64,000 bases of DNA from an uncultured Tateyamaria sp. (GCA_905480645.1 CAJQRC010000033.1:1-64000); one strand, 5' to 3'; positions 1 to 9,235 are shown, numbered from the stretch's first letter. Notes: generated from the letters alone by a model not told the origin. Numbers and translations: made by a program.

Positions 1-61
1 ACGCCCAGATATACAACCACTTCAACCATGAAAGACATCTAGAAAGCAGGCAATCCTTCAA

Positions 62-268
62 GCAAAAACGTACAACTGCTCTCACAGAGTGGTTCAATTT
101 CTGTGCCGCATGATGATTGACTTGAGGTGTCTTTTACGGGTGTTCAAGTTTGTCTGACAGCACCGCAAAAACGCAGTGCCGCTCTCACAGAGTGGTTTCA
201 AATCTACGCTCCATAGATTTGTGTGATTGTGGTACTTTGGGACCTGTTAGAATTTGTCTGACAACATC
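62..268. repeat. Two diverged tandem copies of a ~103-bp unit
   Basis: The segment starting GCAAAAACG at 62 recurs at 165. Shared blocks keep a 103-104 bp period: CTCTCACAGAGTGGTT (about 79 and 182) and TTTGTCTGACA (149 and 253). The middle of each unit has diverged. It lies just downstream of the minus-strand MFS gene. I see no coding sense in it; it may be a duplicated intergenic unit or part of a longer array beginning left of the window. Confidence 0.7.
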
Positions 269-273
269 AGTTT

Positions 274-1467
274 TCATTTGGCTGACGGAACCGATGCGGC
301 TTTTTTCGTATCTTTGGTTGGCTTTGACCCAAGCGCCCCGGACAGAGCGAAGCTGAGCACGATCAGTGGCAGCCCGATCCCAAAGGTCCAGCGCAGACCG
401 AAGTGTTCTGCAATGAACCCAAGAAGGGGCGGCGCCAGCAGAAACGTCACAAAGCTGAATTGCGCCAAAGCCGCGACGTTGATGGCTGCGGGCCGGTCGG
501 TCCGTTGCGCCGCTGCAGACATGGCAAGCGGGAACATCATCGCGTTGCCTGCCCCGATCAGGGCGAACCCAACTAAAGCGACCAAGGGGTCAGGCGCAAA
601 GAAGACGGCGATAACGCCCAGTGCCATGACCGTTTGCATCCCACGGGCGACACGGGTTGGTGCGAAGCGGTCGACAAACCGGTCTCCGAAATATCGCACC
701 ATGCCTTGCGACAGGGCTGCGGTTGCGACGCCGATAGCACCCATCTCTGGAATCGCTACAAAGACACTGTCCATGTAGATCGCTGTCCAATCGATAGAAG
801 CTCCTTCGAGCAGCATTGATGACAATGTCACCCCAACAAGGACCATAATCGCGAATGTTGGTTTTGCAACGATCGGTGGTTTGTCGTGACTATCGGTGGC
901 GCGGATGGTGGCCGGTTGAAAGGCCTGCAGGCACAGCCACGTCAGAAGGATGCAAATCGGAATGCTTGCCATCAGCTGGGTCTGAGGTGTGATCCCGAAT
1001 TTGACCATGATTGCGCTGTAGGCAGCCGCCCCGAAGAACCCAAGGCTCCAGAATGCGTGCGCGCGACTCATGATGCGGCGGTCCATGCCTGCTTCGACCC
1101 TGTCGGCTTCAACGTTGATGATAATTTCAACCGCTCCAATACACAGGCCTGCTAGGATTAAAAGAAAGAAAAAGGCCAAGGGATCGTTTGCGAAAGAGGC
1201 AATTGCGAAGAACAGCGACATTGCCGGAACAAGTGCGAGCATTGCAATCCGATGGCCAATCTTGGTCACAAGCGCCGTGCTGAGCGTGAGCGCTGTGATC
1301 GTTCCAACCGAAATCCCCATCAGCGCCAGACCCAAAGCGCCTTCTTCGATCCCCATCGCGAATTTGATGTCTGGAAGGCGCGGGAAGATTTGACCAAGGC
1401 CAAACGCATAAATCGCGAAGACCGCGAAGACGCGGTGATGCGGTTGGAGGCGGGCAGACAGAGACAT
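274..1467 (-). CDS. MFS transporter, YbjJ-like
   Basis: A 12-helix major facilitator superfamily permease of about 398 residues, predicted in the inner membrane. Hydrophobic segments span the whole length. The stretch NVEADRVE in the first half resembles the INVEG-type signature of the YbjJ/fucose-permease-like subgroup, so a sugar or small-metabolite substrate is possible but not shown. I chose the ATG at 1467 (MSLSARL); the frame extends upstream only through a TTG at 1506. There is no clear Shine-Dalgarno sequence. It is a single gene on a G+C-rich island, with no co-oriented partner. Substrate unknown. Confidence 0.8.
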   Translation of the reverse strand: MSLSARLQPHHRVFAVFAIYAFGLGQIFPRLPDIKFAMGIEEGALGLALMGISVGTITALTLSTALVTKIGHRIAMLALVPAMSLFFAIASFANDPLAFFFLLILAGLCIGAVEIIINVEADRVEAGMDRRIMSRAHAFWSLGFFGAAAYSAIMVKFGITPQTQLMASIPICILLTWLCLQAFQPATIRATDSHDKPPIVAKPTFAIMVLVGVTLSSMLLEGASIDWTAIYMDSVFVAIPEMGAIGVATAALSQGMVRYFGDRFVDRFAPTRVARGMQTVMALGVIAVFFAPDPLVALVGFALIGAGNAMMFPLAMSAAAQRTDRPAAINVAALAQFSFVTFLLAPPLLGFIAEHFGLRWTFGIGLPLIVLSFALSGALGSKPTKDTKKAASVPSAK

Positions 1468-1851
1468 GGGTATAGCTTTCAAAAAAATACACACAAGCTT
1501 GTACAATTACGCGAAAGTGGCCAGATTTTTGGATAATTGTAAATATCGGAATTAGGCATCCTTCTCAGCGCCTTAAATGAGCTGGTAAGATGCGGACGAA
1601 CCAGCCGTTCAGGATCCAAAATCGAAAGACTGCTTCCCACTCTCGGTCATCTGTCTACGCTCTGCATATCCCAGGCTTTGAGCAGTCTTGGTAGTGCCTC
1701 TTCCCAGTCCATGACACCGACTTGTTCTGCCGATGAGTCGTACTGCCCTACAAGGTTGTTCTCGAACTGAGAGTGTCGCCCTACTAGGTTGTTGGGCACT
1801 GTCAGAAGAAACTAACTTGAGACGGGTAGGGCGGTTTCGTAGTTTTGCTCT

Positions 1852-1962
1852 ATGACAAAACGCTCTCCATTCAGGTACTTCAATACGAGCCCAGAGATCA
1901 TCCGCTTGGCTGTGATGCTGTACGTTCGGTTTCCACTTTCTCTTCGTAATTTGGAGGGTTGA
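1852..1962 (+). pseudogene. IS6-family transposase, N-terminal remnant
   Basis: Thirty-six codons beginning MTKRSPFRYFNTSPEIIRLA resemble the N-terminus of IS6-family transposases common in roseobacters. The frame stops at TGA 1960-1962. A further fragment in another frame (W-T-A-F-G-T-A-F, about 1985-2008) may match the following WxxFG block, so the gene is frameshifted as well as truncated. GGCACTGTC near 1796-1804 looks like an IS6 terminal repeat about 50 bp upstream. The rest of 1468-2071 shows nothing I can identify. Confidence 0.65.
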
Positions 1963-2071
1963 TTGAGAGCAGTTGCTTGCTCGTGGACCGCTTTTGGTAC
2001 CGCTTTTTGAAATCTGAATTATTTTAAGTATCTGATATTAAATAATTTATTAAATTAAATTTTGCCGTGTG

Positions 2072-2177
2072 GGGGCACCATAATCCAAGCCAAAGCATTG
2101 TAATACCTTACTAATTACACTTAGTAAGTGAGCCGTAGACCATGCTGGCAACCAAATCTAACAGCTATACGTTCCAA
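2072..2177 (+). repeat. Left arm of a 106-bp inverted repeat spanning the integrase start
   Basis: These 106 bp recur as the reverse complement at 5438-5543 with four mismatches by eye. The arm contains the leader, the ATG (2142) and the first 12 codons of the truncated recombinase. It also contains a perfect 8-bp palindrome (CTTACTAA...TTAGTAAG, 2107-2128) just upstream of the start, a candidate operator or recombination core. The repeat is direct evidence of a duplication that brackets the DUF2157 pair. Confidence 0.9.
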
Positions 2178-2705
2178 AAGGACGGCGTTTGGTATTTTTC
2201 AAGAAGAGTGCCCGCTGATTTACGCCAGCATTATAGAACAGGCAGGATTGCTTACTCCTTGAGAACTAAATCCATCAGGGGTGCCCGTGTTAGGGCTATG
2301 AGTGATGCGGCTAAATTAGACAGGCATTGGCATATCCTGAGAATTTCTTCCGATGATCTACAAGGGAAGCATCTACTCGTTGATGCCGTGCAAGAGCCCC
2401 TGGCTGAGGCTTCTATCGATGACCATTCGTTTAAAGCTGCTGTGGCAGTCTATCTCCGCTTAAAGGACAATGATCGCCCACCGACCTTTGAAGCTGCTGT
2501 GAGGCGTTCTTGTGGCTACCTGATCGATTGCTGTGGGATGAAAAACCTCCATAATTATGTGCAGTCTGACGCTACCAAGTTCCGTGATTACCTTTTTGCC
2601 AAAGGCCTGAACGGGGCTTCTGTGGCTAGGATATTTGGGACAGTACGAGCCATTATAAACTTAGCCCTTATTGAGTTTGGGCTTTCCGATCCTTTGGCGT
2701 TTTAG
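2142..2705 (+). pseudogene. Tyrosine recombinase/integrase, truncated before the catalytic domain
   Basis: The 187-residue product has the N-terminal DUF6538-type arm (VWYFSRRVPADLRQHY near residue 17) and a SAM-like core-binding domain (about residues 85-180, ending LIEFGLSDPL). That is the usual entry to the catalytic domain of phage/island integrases of about 400 residues. The frame then stops, and no catalytic R...H-x-x-R...Y region follows here or elsewhere in the window. It should be inactive alone. Its promoter and first codons are duplicated inverted at 5438-5543, so it is the fossil of an integrated element. Confidence 0.8.
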
Positions 2706-2735
2706 GCTGAACGAGCGCGAATGGCCTAAAGTTGC

Positions 2736-3245
2736 CTATTTCCCACCCCTATTTTTGGGGGCCAGAATTTCATCGAAGGCTGAGTCAGCTAAGCCGACTA
2801 GTATGGCGCGCCCAGATGGTGACACTTTGAAAACACCATACTCAGCACCTTGGTAAGTCTCTGCGGTGCCGTTTTGAAAATAGTAACGTGGAGCCCCAAA
2901 GGTTATGCCGCGACTGCGGCGAACGTAATTTATGCGGATTTCATTTTCACCTAGGTTCCTAGTGTCTGCAATCCTGCTTACTTTACCCAGGCCATTTTCA
3001 TCTAACGTTAGAATTATTTGACCAGAGGGCGCCAAGTCCTTCGGCAAGATTTCTGAGTTTTCTTCTACATATGCCAGCGTCATAAAATCCCCCATCATCA
3101 ACGCCCTTGGATCGGCCGGGCGTAAATCTAGCAAGACTGTTTTGCCACCCCGTCTTATATTTTCCAAATCTTTGATTTGACTTATGAAAAAGCCGGCAAT
3201 CGTGAGTGCGCCAAATGCTATCACTATATATCGCAAAGGTGTCAT
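2736..3245 (-). CDS. GDYXXLXY domain protein
   Basis: A 169-residue protein with one N-terminal membrane segment (about residues 3-22) and an exported domain carrying the family motif as GDFMTLAY near residue 65. Such proteins are typically encoded beside DUF2157/DUF4401 membrane proteins, as here. I chose ATG 3245 because it overlaps the upstream gene's stop by four bases (ATGA), indicating translational coupling; a longer frame reaches 3281. Molecular function is unknown; an envelope role is inferred from topology. Confidence 0.8.
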   Translation of the reverse strand: MTPLRYIVIAFGALTIAGFFISQIKDLENIRRGGKTVLLDLRPADPRALMMGDFMTLAYVEENSEILPKDLAPSGQIILTLDENGLGKVSRIADTRNLGENEIRINYVRRSRGITFGAPRYYFQNGTAETYQGAEYGVFKVSPSGRAILVGLADSAFDEILAPKNRGGK

Positions 3246-5314
3246 GCTAAGACTTCCCTCTTTTGGCGGACAAAGACCCAAACTCCAGAAAATACCAATC
3301 CTGACAAAAACAAAATTATTGACTTTGTTATAAAATCAAGACTGAGTTCATAGTAAAACATCGTCAGAAAATAGACTTGTAATAGGGTTCCGGTGATAGC
3401 CAAAGCCTGAGATCCGAAGATGTATCCTGCAAGCATCAATAACAGCGCTGAAGCGCCGCCTAATGGCACGAATGCTGCCCCAATTAGAAGCGGAATCAAG
3501 GCCGTTATGGGCGGATTAAAAGCCGCAATGGTTTTGCCTATGTTTAGATATACGGTGCAGCTTAACAAAACGATGAGACTTATAATACGGGCCAACCAAT
3601 CATCCGAAAAACGCGAGGCGTCCGCAATGCCCTCCCAATTTTGCGTGTGGATTAAAGTAATTCCTAAGAGAGCAGGCGCTATCATAAAGGCTGTGCCAGC
3701 CGCTTTATAAAGGCGCATTCTAATCGGCAATGTTAACAAAACGACGCCGAGAACTGTCGCGACGATAAGAATGATGCTCTCAACCATCGGCACATTCCAG
3801 TGATATAATTCTGCGCCAACCAATATAATTATTGCCGCTGCTGACAAAAATTCCAAAATTCGGTCGCGCACAAAGGTTATGACGATAAGGCTTAGTGCAA
3901 GAAGCAAAATAATCATCGCGTCGAAACTATCGAGTTCGTACCCAAAACCGAATGCTATCAAAATACCGCCCACAATAATCAGGGTGTTAAGCATATTTTG
4001 CACATAAAGGGATATGGTTCTTCGCCTCTCAAAAATCGAGAACCCAAAGACAAAGCTACCTAGAATACCAAATAATATTAGGTTCTCAATCTCCATAGTT
4101 ATCCAGAGAATGCCCCCGAATAAAACAACGCCAAGCATAGCGGTTACAATACCTGCAACAGCTAAAAATAGCTGCATATACCAAGGATGCCTGCCTTCGA
4201 CATCACTTGCTAATATATTAGAAACTTCGCTCTCTGCCAGTCCCATTTGTCCACAAAATTCCGTCAATGATATCACAAATCGAATGCGATCGTCGTCAGC
4301 TTTCGAAGCCTCAATACTCAGCCGCGAGCTGGGTAGAGTTAAAAAGTGTCGAAAAGCTTTGACCAATCCAAGCGTCAAGCCACCCATCAATATGAACTGG
4401 AGGAAGAAAATTCCAACAATACCCTCGTCTGCGACCTCAAAAAGTTTAAAAGTGAATTGAGCCACTAATATGAACACGCCAAAGCCAGCCAATGCCAGTG
4501 TCCCAAGACTGGGCTTCGAATAATACAGATAGCCCAAAAGCCCGCATATTAGCCCAAGTGAAAGAAGCCAAAGCCCTTGGCCATTAACCCAAAAGCTTTC
4601 TGTAAAACTGATAAAAGAAAAACCGATAACAGCTAGAACCAGGAGGATACGAAACCACTCTGCGCGCGCCCAAACAAGGCGAGGTGACAGAATTTTATCC
4701 AGCAAGATAAGCGCCACGATTAGCCCGCCCGAAACCGCAATGTTAAGCATGTTGGCTGCAATAGGGTACCCCGCTAGGCGCAGCCCGGAATTAGAGTAGG
4801 CTGTAATGGCTATAATCAATATGACCAACCAAACCGTCCAATGCGCCAAATTTCTAGAGGCCAAGGCAAATGGCAATGTCAAAATTGCCCAAAATACAAA
4901 AGGTGTATGTAACATCGCTGGCGTTTGGTATACCTGTCCTAATACAGCGAACATCGCGCCAACCAGGACAGTGGCTCCAATTGCAAAAGCCTGACCCGTG
5001 GGACTGTCGAGTTTTGCAATTACCCAGGCAATCAGACAAGTTAATATACCGCAACCAACGGCTGCGAATTTGGCCATTTCGGATAAATCATTCCAATTAA
5101 AGGCAAAGAAAAAGATAATCCCAGACAACATATGCCCAACCGCCATTGCGAGAAGAGCCTGAACGGCCCAGTCTTTCCAAAAACCTCCATCTCGCAAAAG
5201 CGAGACTGCATTTAAATATTGGTGGCTCGACAGGGAGCCACGTTCTACAATTAGTGAAATATCGTTCAGTGACACAGTCGATACTTTGGTCAAAGTAACC
5301 CTTTCTGGCCGCAT
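3242..5314 (-). CDS. DUF2157/DUF4401 polytopic membrane protein
   Basis: A 690-residue protein with a short soluble N-terminus (about 60 residues) followed by some twenty hydrophobic segments. The order fits an N-terminal DUF2157 domain and a C-terminal DUF4401-like domain, the known partner of GDYXXLXY proteins. It forms a two-gene operon with the coupled gene downstream. The biochemical role of the family is not established. No good ribosome binding site precedes ATG 5314, so the start may lie slightly downstream. The pair is cargo between the two inverted integrase-start repeats. Confidence 0.75.
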   Translation of the reverse strand: MRPERVTLTKVSTVSLNDISLIVERGSLSSHQYLNAVSLLRDGGFWKDWAVQALLAMAVGHMLSGIIFFFAFNWNDLSEMAKFAAVGCGILTCLIAWVIAKLDSPTGQAFAIGATVLVGAMFAVLGQVYQTPAMLHTPFVFWAILTLPFALASRNLAHWTVWLVILIIAITAYSNSGLRLAGYPIAANMLNIAVSGGLIVALILLDKILSPRLVWARAEWFRILLVLAVIGFSFISFTESFWVNGQGLWLLSLGLICGLLGYLYYSKPSLGTLALAGFGVFILVAQFTFKLFEVADEGIVGIFFLQFILMGGLTLGLVKAFRHFLTLPSSRLSIEASKADDDRIRFVISLTEFCGQMGLAESEVSNILASDVEGRHPWYMQLFLAVAGIVTAMLGVVLFGGILWITMEIENLILFGILGSFVFGFSIFERRRTISLYVQNMLNTLIIVGGILIAFGFGYELDSFDAMIILLLALSLIVITFVRDRILEFLSAAAIIILVGAELYHWNVPMVESIILIVATVLGVVLLTLPIRMRLYKAAGTAFMIAPALLGITLIHTQNWEGIADASRFSDDWLARIISLIVLLSCTVYLNIGKTIAAFNPPITALIPLLIGAAFVPLGGASALLLMLAGYIFGSQALAITGTLLQVYFLTMFYYELSLDFITKSIILFLSGLVFSGVWVFVRQKREVLA

Positions 5315-5437
5315 AATAAGCTGGTTGGCGCAATTTTCGCTTCGTCTAAGTGAACCAATTTTAGCATAGCTATATCACACAAAAGTTTCACGGATTATTT
5401 GACCTCCCAATCTTTCCAATCAATGGATGCCAATCAC

Positions 5438-5543
5438 TTGGAATGTATAGCTGTTAGATTTGGTTGCCAGCATGGTCTACGGCTCACTTACTAAGTCTAA
5501 TTAGTAAGTTATTACAATGCTTTAGCTTGGATTATGGTGCCCC
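5438..5543 (-). repeat. Right arm of the 106-bp inverted repeat (second integrase start)
   Basis: Reverse complement of 2072-2177 with four mismatches. Read on the minus strand it repeats the leader, ATG and 12 codons of the recombinase. The frame then leaves the homology and stops after five more codons. Its outer end at 5543 abuts what looks like the left end of an IS3-family remnant. Confidence 0.9.
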
Positions 5544-5668
5544 TGTCCTTCCCCCCTAAATTAGTGCCACGAATTTTGTTAAAACTCTCTTAAGGATGAA
5601 TTGGAATGGCCATCAAGAGACCTAAACCTGAAGAGATTGTCGTGAAGTTATGGCAGGTTGAAGTTCTG
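5544..5668 (+). mobile_element. IS3-family element remnant (left end and orfA start)
   Basis: After TGTCCTTCCCCCC (possible terminal repeat) comes an AAGGA ribosome binding site and an ATG at 5606. About 21 codons (KRPKPEEIVVKL, then QVEVL) match the start of IS3-family OrfA transposases. Homology ends near 5668, where sequence complementary to lodB begins. The element is a left-end fragment fused to the lodAB segment. Confidence 0.7.
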
Positions 5669-6772
5669 CGAGCGGCGATCCCAGAACGGCAGACCCGTAA
5701 AGCGCCTCTCTCGCCCGTACAACTGTGCTCGGTCGGTACGGAATTTCAGAACGCCTGCGCTAACGGCATTGGCGTAGTCGGTCAGGGCGTCAGGCTCGGC
5801 ATTGGCCAGCCAAGGGGTTAGAGCGTCAACAACCCTTGCGCCGGACCAGAGAGCTGTCGTCATACCGTGAGAAGATAGCGGATCAAATGTCGCCGCTGCG
5901 TCTCCGATCGCCATCCAGGCGGCGCCGTGGCACATGCCCACCGGTGGGTCGATCCAGGTGGTCCCGGCACTGCCAACACTGGGCGCGTCCTCAAGCGTGA
6001 AGCCCGCATCCTCGATCCATTGGCTGACGTTGGGGCTACCAGAGACTAGGTCACGCCACATTGCCAGATCACCAGATAGGCCACGGGGGATCAGGTCCGG
6101 ATCGCTGAAATAGGCGAGCGATAAACGCTGGTCTGGCAACAGGGCCGCGTACCACCACCCGTCCGCCACCGCCTCAATCAATGTGGCGGGAGTGGGATCG
6201 ACCGTTCGGTCACGATGGAGCGGGAACGCGTAGGCAACGGCCATCCGGTCGTCCCGTCGCAGAGTTGCGAACTTTCGGACGAATGCCGCCGCCCGGCCGG
6301 TCGCGTCGACCAGGGTCCGCGCCCTGAGCGGCGGTGCGTATTCAGTTGTGATGGTCCACACGCTATCTTCGGCAGTGGCGGTGAGAACCGTTTCTCTGCG
6401 GCGCTGTACGACTGTCTGCGCCCGCGCCCGCAGATCCTTCTCGAAACGCGGGCGGTCGAGCACCCAGCCCGGTCCGCGCAGTTGCACGATCGCATTCCGC
6501 TCTACCAAAGCTTCCCGTCCCCAGGCGGTGAAGGTTGCGTTTGCGGGACGATGCCCGGTGGTCACGAGATCGCTGAGGCCCAGCCGGTCGAGGATCGGTC
6601 CGGCAGTCGACGGCAGGCTCTCTCCAACGCGATCTTCGAAAGGTTGGTCTGGCGCGAACCAAGCCGTGCCGTCCGCCAGACCAGCCCAGCTCAATGCCAC
6701 GCATGCAGCCGCTCCGGCGATCCCGCCGCCAATCACCACTACATCCTTGAGAGCATCGTCTGCCGAGGTCAA
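5648..6772 (-). CDS. lodB: LodB-like FAD-dependent maturase of the LodA-type oxidase
   Basis: A 374-residue flavoprotein of the tryptophan-halogenase/LodB group. It has the Rossmann FAD motif GGGIAG at about residues 15-20 and the second FAD motif with GDAA near residue 290. In characterised systems LodB is needed to build the cysteine tryptophylquinone cofactor of the partner oxidase. It starts in a four-base overlap with lodA (ATGA at 6769-6772), so the two are translationally coupled. The last residues and stop codon are read from the complement of an IS3 transposase fragment, so the native C-terminus has been replaced; length is still close to the family's (about 370). G+C-rich relative to the surroundings, suggesting transfer. 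Confidence 0.8.
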   Translation of the reverse strand: MTSADDALKDVVVIGGGIAGAAACVALSWAGLADGTAWFAPDQPFEDRVGESLPSTAGPILDRLGLSDLVTTGHRPANATFTAWGREALVERNAIVQLRGPGWVLDRPRFEKDLRARAQTVVQRRRETVLTATAEDSVWTITTEYAPPLRARTLVDATGRAAAFVRKFATLRRDDRMAVAYAFPLHRDRTVDPTPATLIEAVADGWWYAALLPDQRLSLAYFSDPDLIPRGLSGDLAMWRDLVSGSPNVSQWIEDAGFTLEDAPSVGSAGTTWIDPPVGMCHGAAWMAIGDAAATFDPLSSHGMTTALWSGARVVDALTPWLANAEPDALTDYANAVSAGVLKFRTDRAQLYGRERRFTGLPFWDRRSQNFNLP

Positions 6773-8814
6773 TTCGGTAAATCACCCATGGACGGGTTCC
6801 ACTTGAAGCGAGCTTCCATATTGTCCCGTCCGACCTCGACGAATATTTCCTTGGGAATGCCAGCGGGTTTATCCGCATCAATCGGGCCAGGCCGTTTCAT
6901 AACGAACCCCAAACGCTCCCATAGGGTGATCATATTGGTGATGCCATCCCAGTAGCTGGCATTTGCGTGGTAACCGATGCCGGCGACGGCGCGGGACCAA
7001 GCCTCCCGAGTTTCGAAAAATTTGACCCGCTCGTCCGCCGACAAATCGGCGTTTAAAGCTTCCTTATAGTATTTCTCCGGCAACACGTCGATCGGAAGCA
7101 GAGCGGGCCACCAGACGGCGGTCGGGAAATCTTCCTGCATTAGCACCTGTTGACAGCTGAAGGCGTCACACTGCCATGGCAGCCCCATCCAGCGAGTCAG
7201 ATCGCCCGCCCATTGCGGGCCGATCGGAGGTGGTGCTCCGAGGTCGGGGTTGCCTTTGAACGCGGTCTCCGCGGTCAGCAGGAAGCCGATGTTTTGCACC
7301 AGTGTGTCCCGCTTGCCTAAGGCGAGGCGGAACGGTTCAGCCTTCGGGTCGGTGTTGCGGGCATACATCTTCTTGATGCGAAGATAGTAGGTCAGCTCGA
7401 CCCCTGGATGGAACCCACCGCCTGAACATGGTTCTAGCGCGGCTTCCGTCAGGGCATCGGGCTGTTGGGCCAAATCTAGATCGTCGAGGGTGCTGATCGC
7501 ATCAGCGCCAGGATCCTCGTAATCATCAGTGAAGTTGCCGATCGCCCATTGTGCCAGATCGTCGTACTGCTTCAGTGGGAAGCGGAACCATTGCAAGGGG
7601 CTGCCGTCATAGTTCACCCCGCCCCCCAGCATCAACGGCATCTTCAGCCGCTCAGTGATATAAGCGTCGGGCGCGTCGTTGTACGGGTTCCGGAACTTCT
7701 TGAAGACAGATTCCCGAAACGTACGATTTGCGGGGCTGGGATCCCGCAATTTCGCGAGATAGGTTGGGTCGGAGAAATCACCGATATCAAGCCAACCCTG
7801 GCGCAAATTAGCTTCGGCGGAGACCCATTCCATCAACGCCAATCGACGGAAAGTCGGATAGACCTGCGCTCGGAACGAAATTGGCCCAACCAGGGGTGGA
7901 ACCCAACCTTCGGCAAGGTTTAGGCTGTTGATCACATCGTAAAGCGTCGAGACTGGCGGTATTTCGGGGGCGAAGTTTGGTCCAACACTGGCCACCCAAG
8001 CATGATCGGCTGCAAGCTCGGTCCCGTCCGCCAAGGTGACCGTCGCCTCGACTGGCCCGTCGCACCAGTCGTCATGCCAGCCGTCATTGTCGGCGAAGCT
8101 GGTGATCGCGGAGTTGTTGGGACTGTCGGACTTTCCGTCCGACGGGAACACCAGAAGGCGCCCGGCATCATCGGTGCGCAACTGTCCCAAACCGACTTCG
8201 ATCTCGTCCCAGAATTGGCCACCCATCGCATAGGCCTCGCCCGTGCCGTCGGCGTTTGTGTTGGTGCCGGTGATTGTGGTCTCGCCACCGTCGATCACCA
8301 GCATGTTCTCCCGTTCTTGGTCGGTGACGAAATACTGGTTCCGACGTTGTCCCGGGAGGCCCGGCGCCTTGTCGCCATTGTCCAAAGGATTATTGAACCC
8401 GTACCAAGCCGCCTTGGTGTTGGCGACGTGAACGCACCATTCGATCTTCCCATCAGCGGCGGTCACCTCCTTGATCACCTGACCCTGATCGTCGAACGCA
8501 TAGATCCGAAAGCGCTGAACCTGCTTCTTGATGCTTTGCGTGCCGTCCTTGTAATCGCCGTTGGTATCCGGCAGCACACCCGGAACTTCGGGGGCGAGGA
8601 ACCATTTATCACTGCCGCCGACCCGGGAGATGCCAATCGGTGGGTATATTCCGAGGCGCGCGATGGTGGCGTTCGCCGGTGCGGCCTTGCGCGTGGAGGA
8701 CGCCAAGGCGGGCTTGCTGGGAAAGGGAAAGGCCGAAAGCAGGGCTGCCGCGCCGACACCGGCTAGAAAGTCACGTCGTTTGGTGGGTTTGACGGGCGAT
8801 GTGGTATCGGCCAT
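6769..8814 (-). CDS. lodA: LodA/GoxA-type quinoprotein amino-acid oxidase with Tat signal
   Basis: A 681-residue member of the LodA family, whose known members oxidise amino acids (lysine epsilon-amino, glycine) with release of ammonia and hydrogen peroxide, using cysteine tryptophylquinone. Likely cofactor residues are Cys463 (in PCSGGGFHPGVEL) and Trp547 (in RWMGLPWQCDAF). I assign them by motif, so substrate remains open. The N-terminus is a twin-arginine signal: KRRDFLAG, a hydrophobic stretch, then an Ala-rich cleavage site near residue 35. ATG 8814 has a GGAGGA ribosome binding site. First gene of the lodAB operon. Peroxide-producing LodA (marinocine) is antimicrobial, so a competitive role is possible. 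Confidence 0.85.
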   Translation of the reverse strand: MADTTSPVKPTKRRDFLAGVGAAALLSAFPFPSKPALASSTRKAAPANATIARLGIYPPIGISRVGGSDKWFLAPEVPGVLPDTNGDYKDGTQSIKKQVQRFRIYAFDDQGQVIKEVTAADGKIEWCVHVANTKAAWYGFNNPLDNGDKAPGLPGQRRNQYFVTDQERENMLVIDGGETTITGTNTNADGTGEAYAMGGQFWDEIEVGLGQLRTDDAGRLLVFPSDGKSDSPNNSAITSFADNDGWHDDWCDGPVEATVTLADGTELAADHAWVASVGPNFAPEIPPVSTLYDVINSLNLAEGWVPPLVGPISFRAQVYPTFRRLALMEWVSAEANLRQGWLDIGDFSDPTYLAKLRDPSPANRTFRESVFKKFRNPYNDAPDAYITERLKMPLMLGGGVNYDGSPLQWFRFPLKQYDDLAQWAIGNFTDDYEDPGADAISTLDDLDLAQQPDALTEAALEPCSGGGFHPGVELTYYLRIKKMYARNTDPKAEPFRLALGKRDTLVQNIGFLLTAETAFKGNPDLGAPPPIGPQWAGDLTRWMGLPWQCDAFSCQQVLMQEDFPTAVWWPALLPIDVLPEKYYKEALNADLSADERVKFFETREAWSRAVAGIGYHANASYWDGITNMITLWERLGFVMKRPGPIDADKPAGIPKEIFVEVGRDNMEARFKWNPSMGDLPN

Positions 8815-9235
8815 GCGTTCATCCTCCGATGCTGAAAAAGGCTTATTATCCAACATTCCCCAAGTAGCCTGCTGTCTAAGGTCAAGATCGACTAATTTTA
8901 CTAGTTGAACAAGCATTTTTCGTCCTGAGCGATGTCTTTGGTTGCGCAAATACTTTGATCTTTCTGCATTAGCCTCACTTACCCAAAGAGCCAATGTCTA
9001 TATATATAGGCTTTTGGCATATCCACCCGCTTTTCATCGGTATTCCATCGACTTCAAAATCCAATGACAGCTATGCTTTAGCTGAAACCAATGGTGCGTC
9101 CACGGTGGCGGACCGTATACTAATTTTAGCGGCTCGTGGTGCAGAGGTATTGGACGCTATGTAACTGGCTATGCTCTCAGTTTGAGCCGGATCAATATGA
9201 CCCTTGCAATCTAATGCTGGGCTGCAAAATTTAGA
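8815..9235. other. Intergenic region upstream of lodA
   Basis: About 420 bases separating lodA from the 3' end of the next minus-strand gene. The lodA promoter should lie here. The frame upstream of lodA stays open to 8994 but has no conserved coding sense. I see no RNA gene or clear terminator. Confidence 0.4.

Noticed and set aside
78-205. CRISPR-like spaced repeat (CTCTCACAGAGTGGTT twice)
   Set aside because: Only two copies, spacing of 103 bases, and the 'spacers' are themselves similar; a tandem duplication explains it.
2072-2080. GGGGCACCA as the 3' end of a tRNA or tmRNA used as attachment site
   Set aside because: No T-arm or acceptor-stem pairing precedes it in either copy.
6215-6955. 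Long plus-strand open frame opposite lodB
   Set aside because: Translation has no family pattern and is explained by the G+C-rich codons of lodB/lodA on the other strand.
8002-8766. Long plus-strand open frame opposite lodA
   Set aside because: Shadow of a high-G+C gene with clear catalytic motifs on the minus strand.
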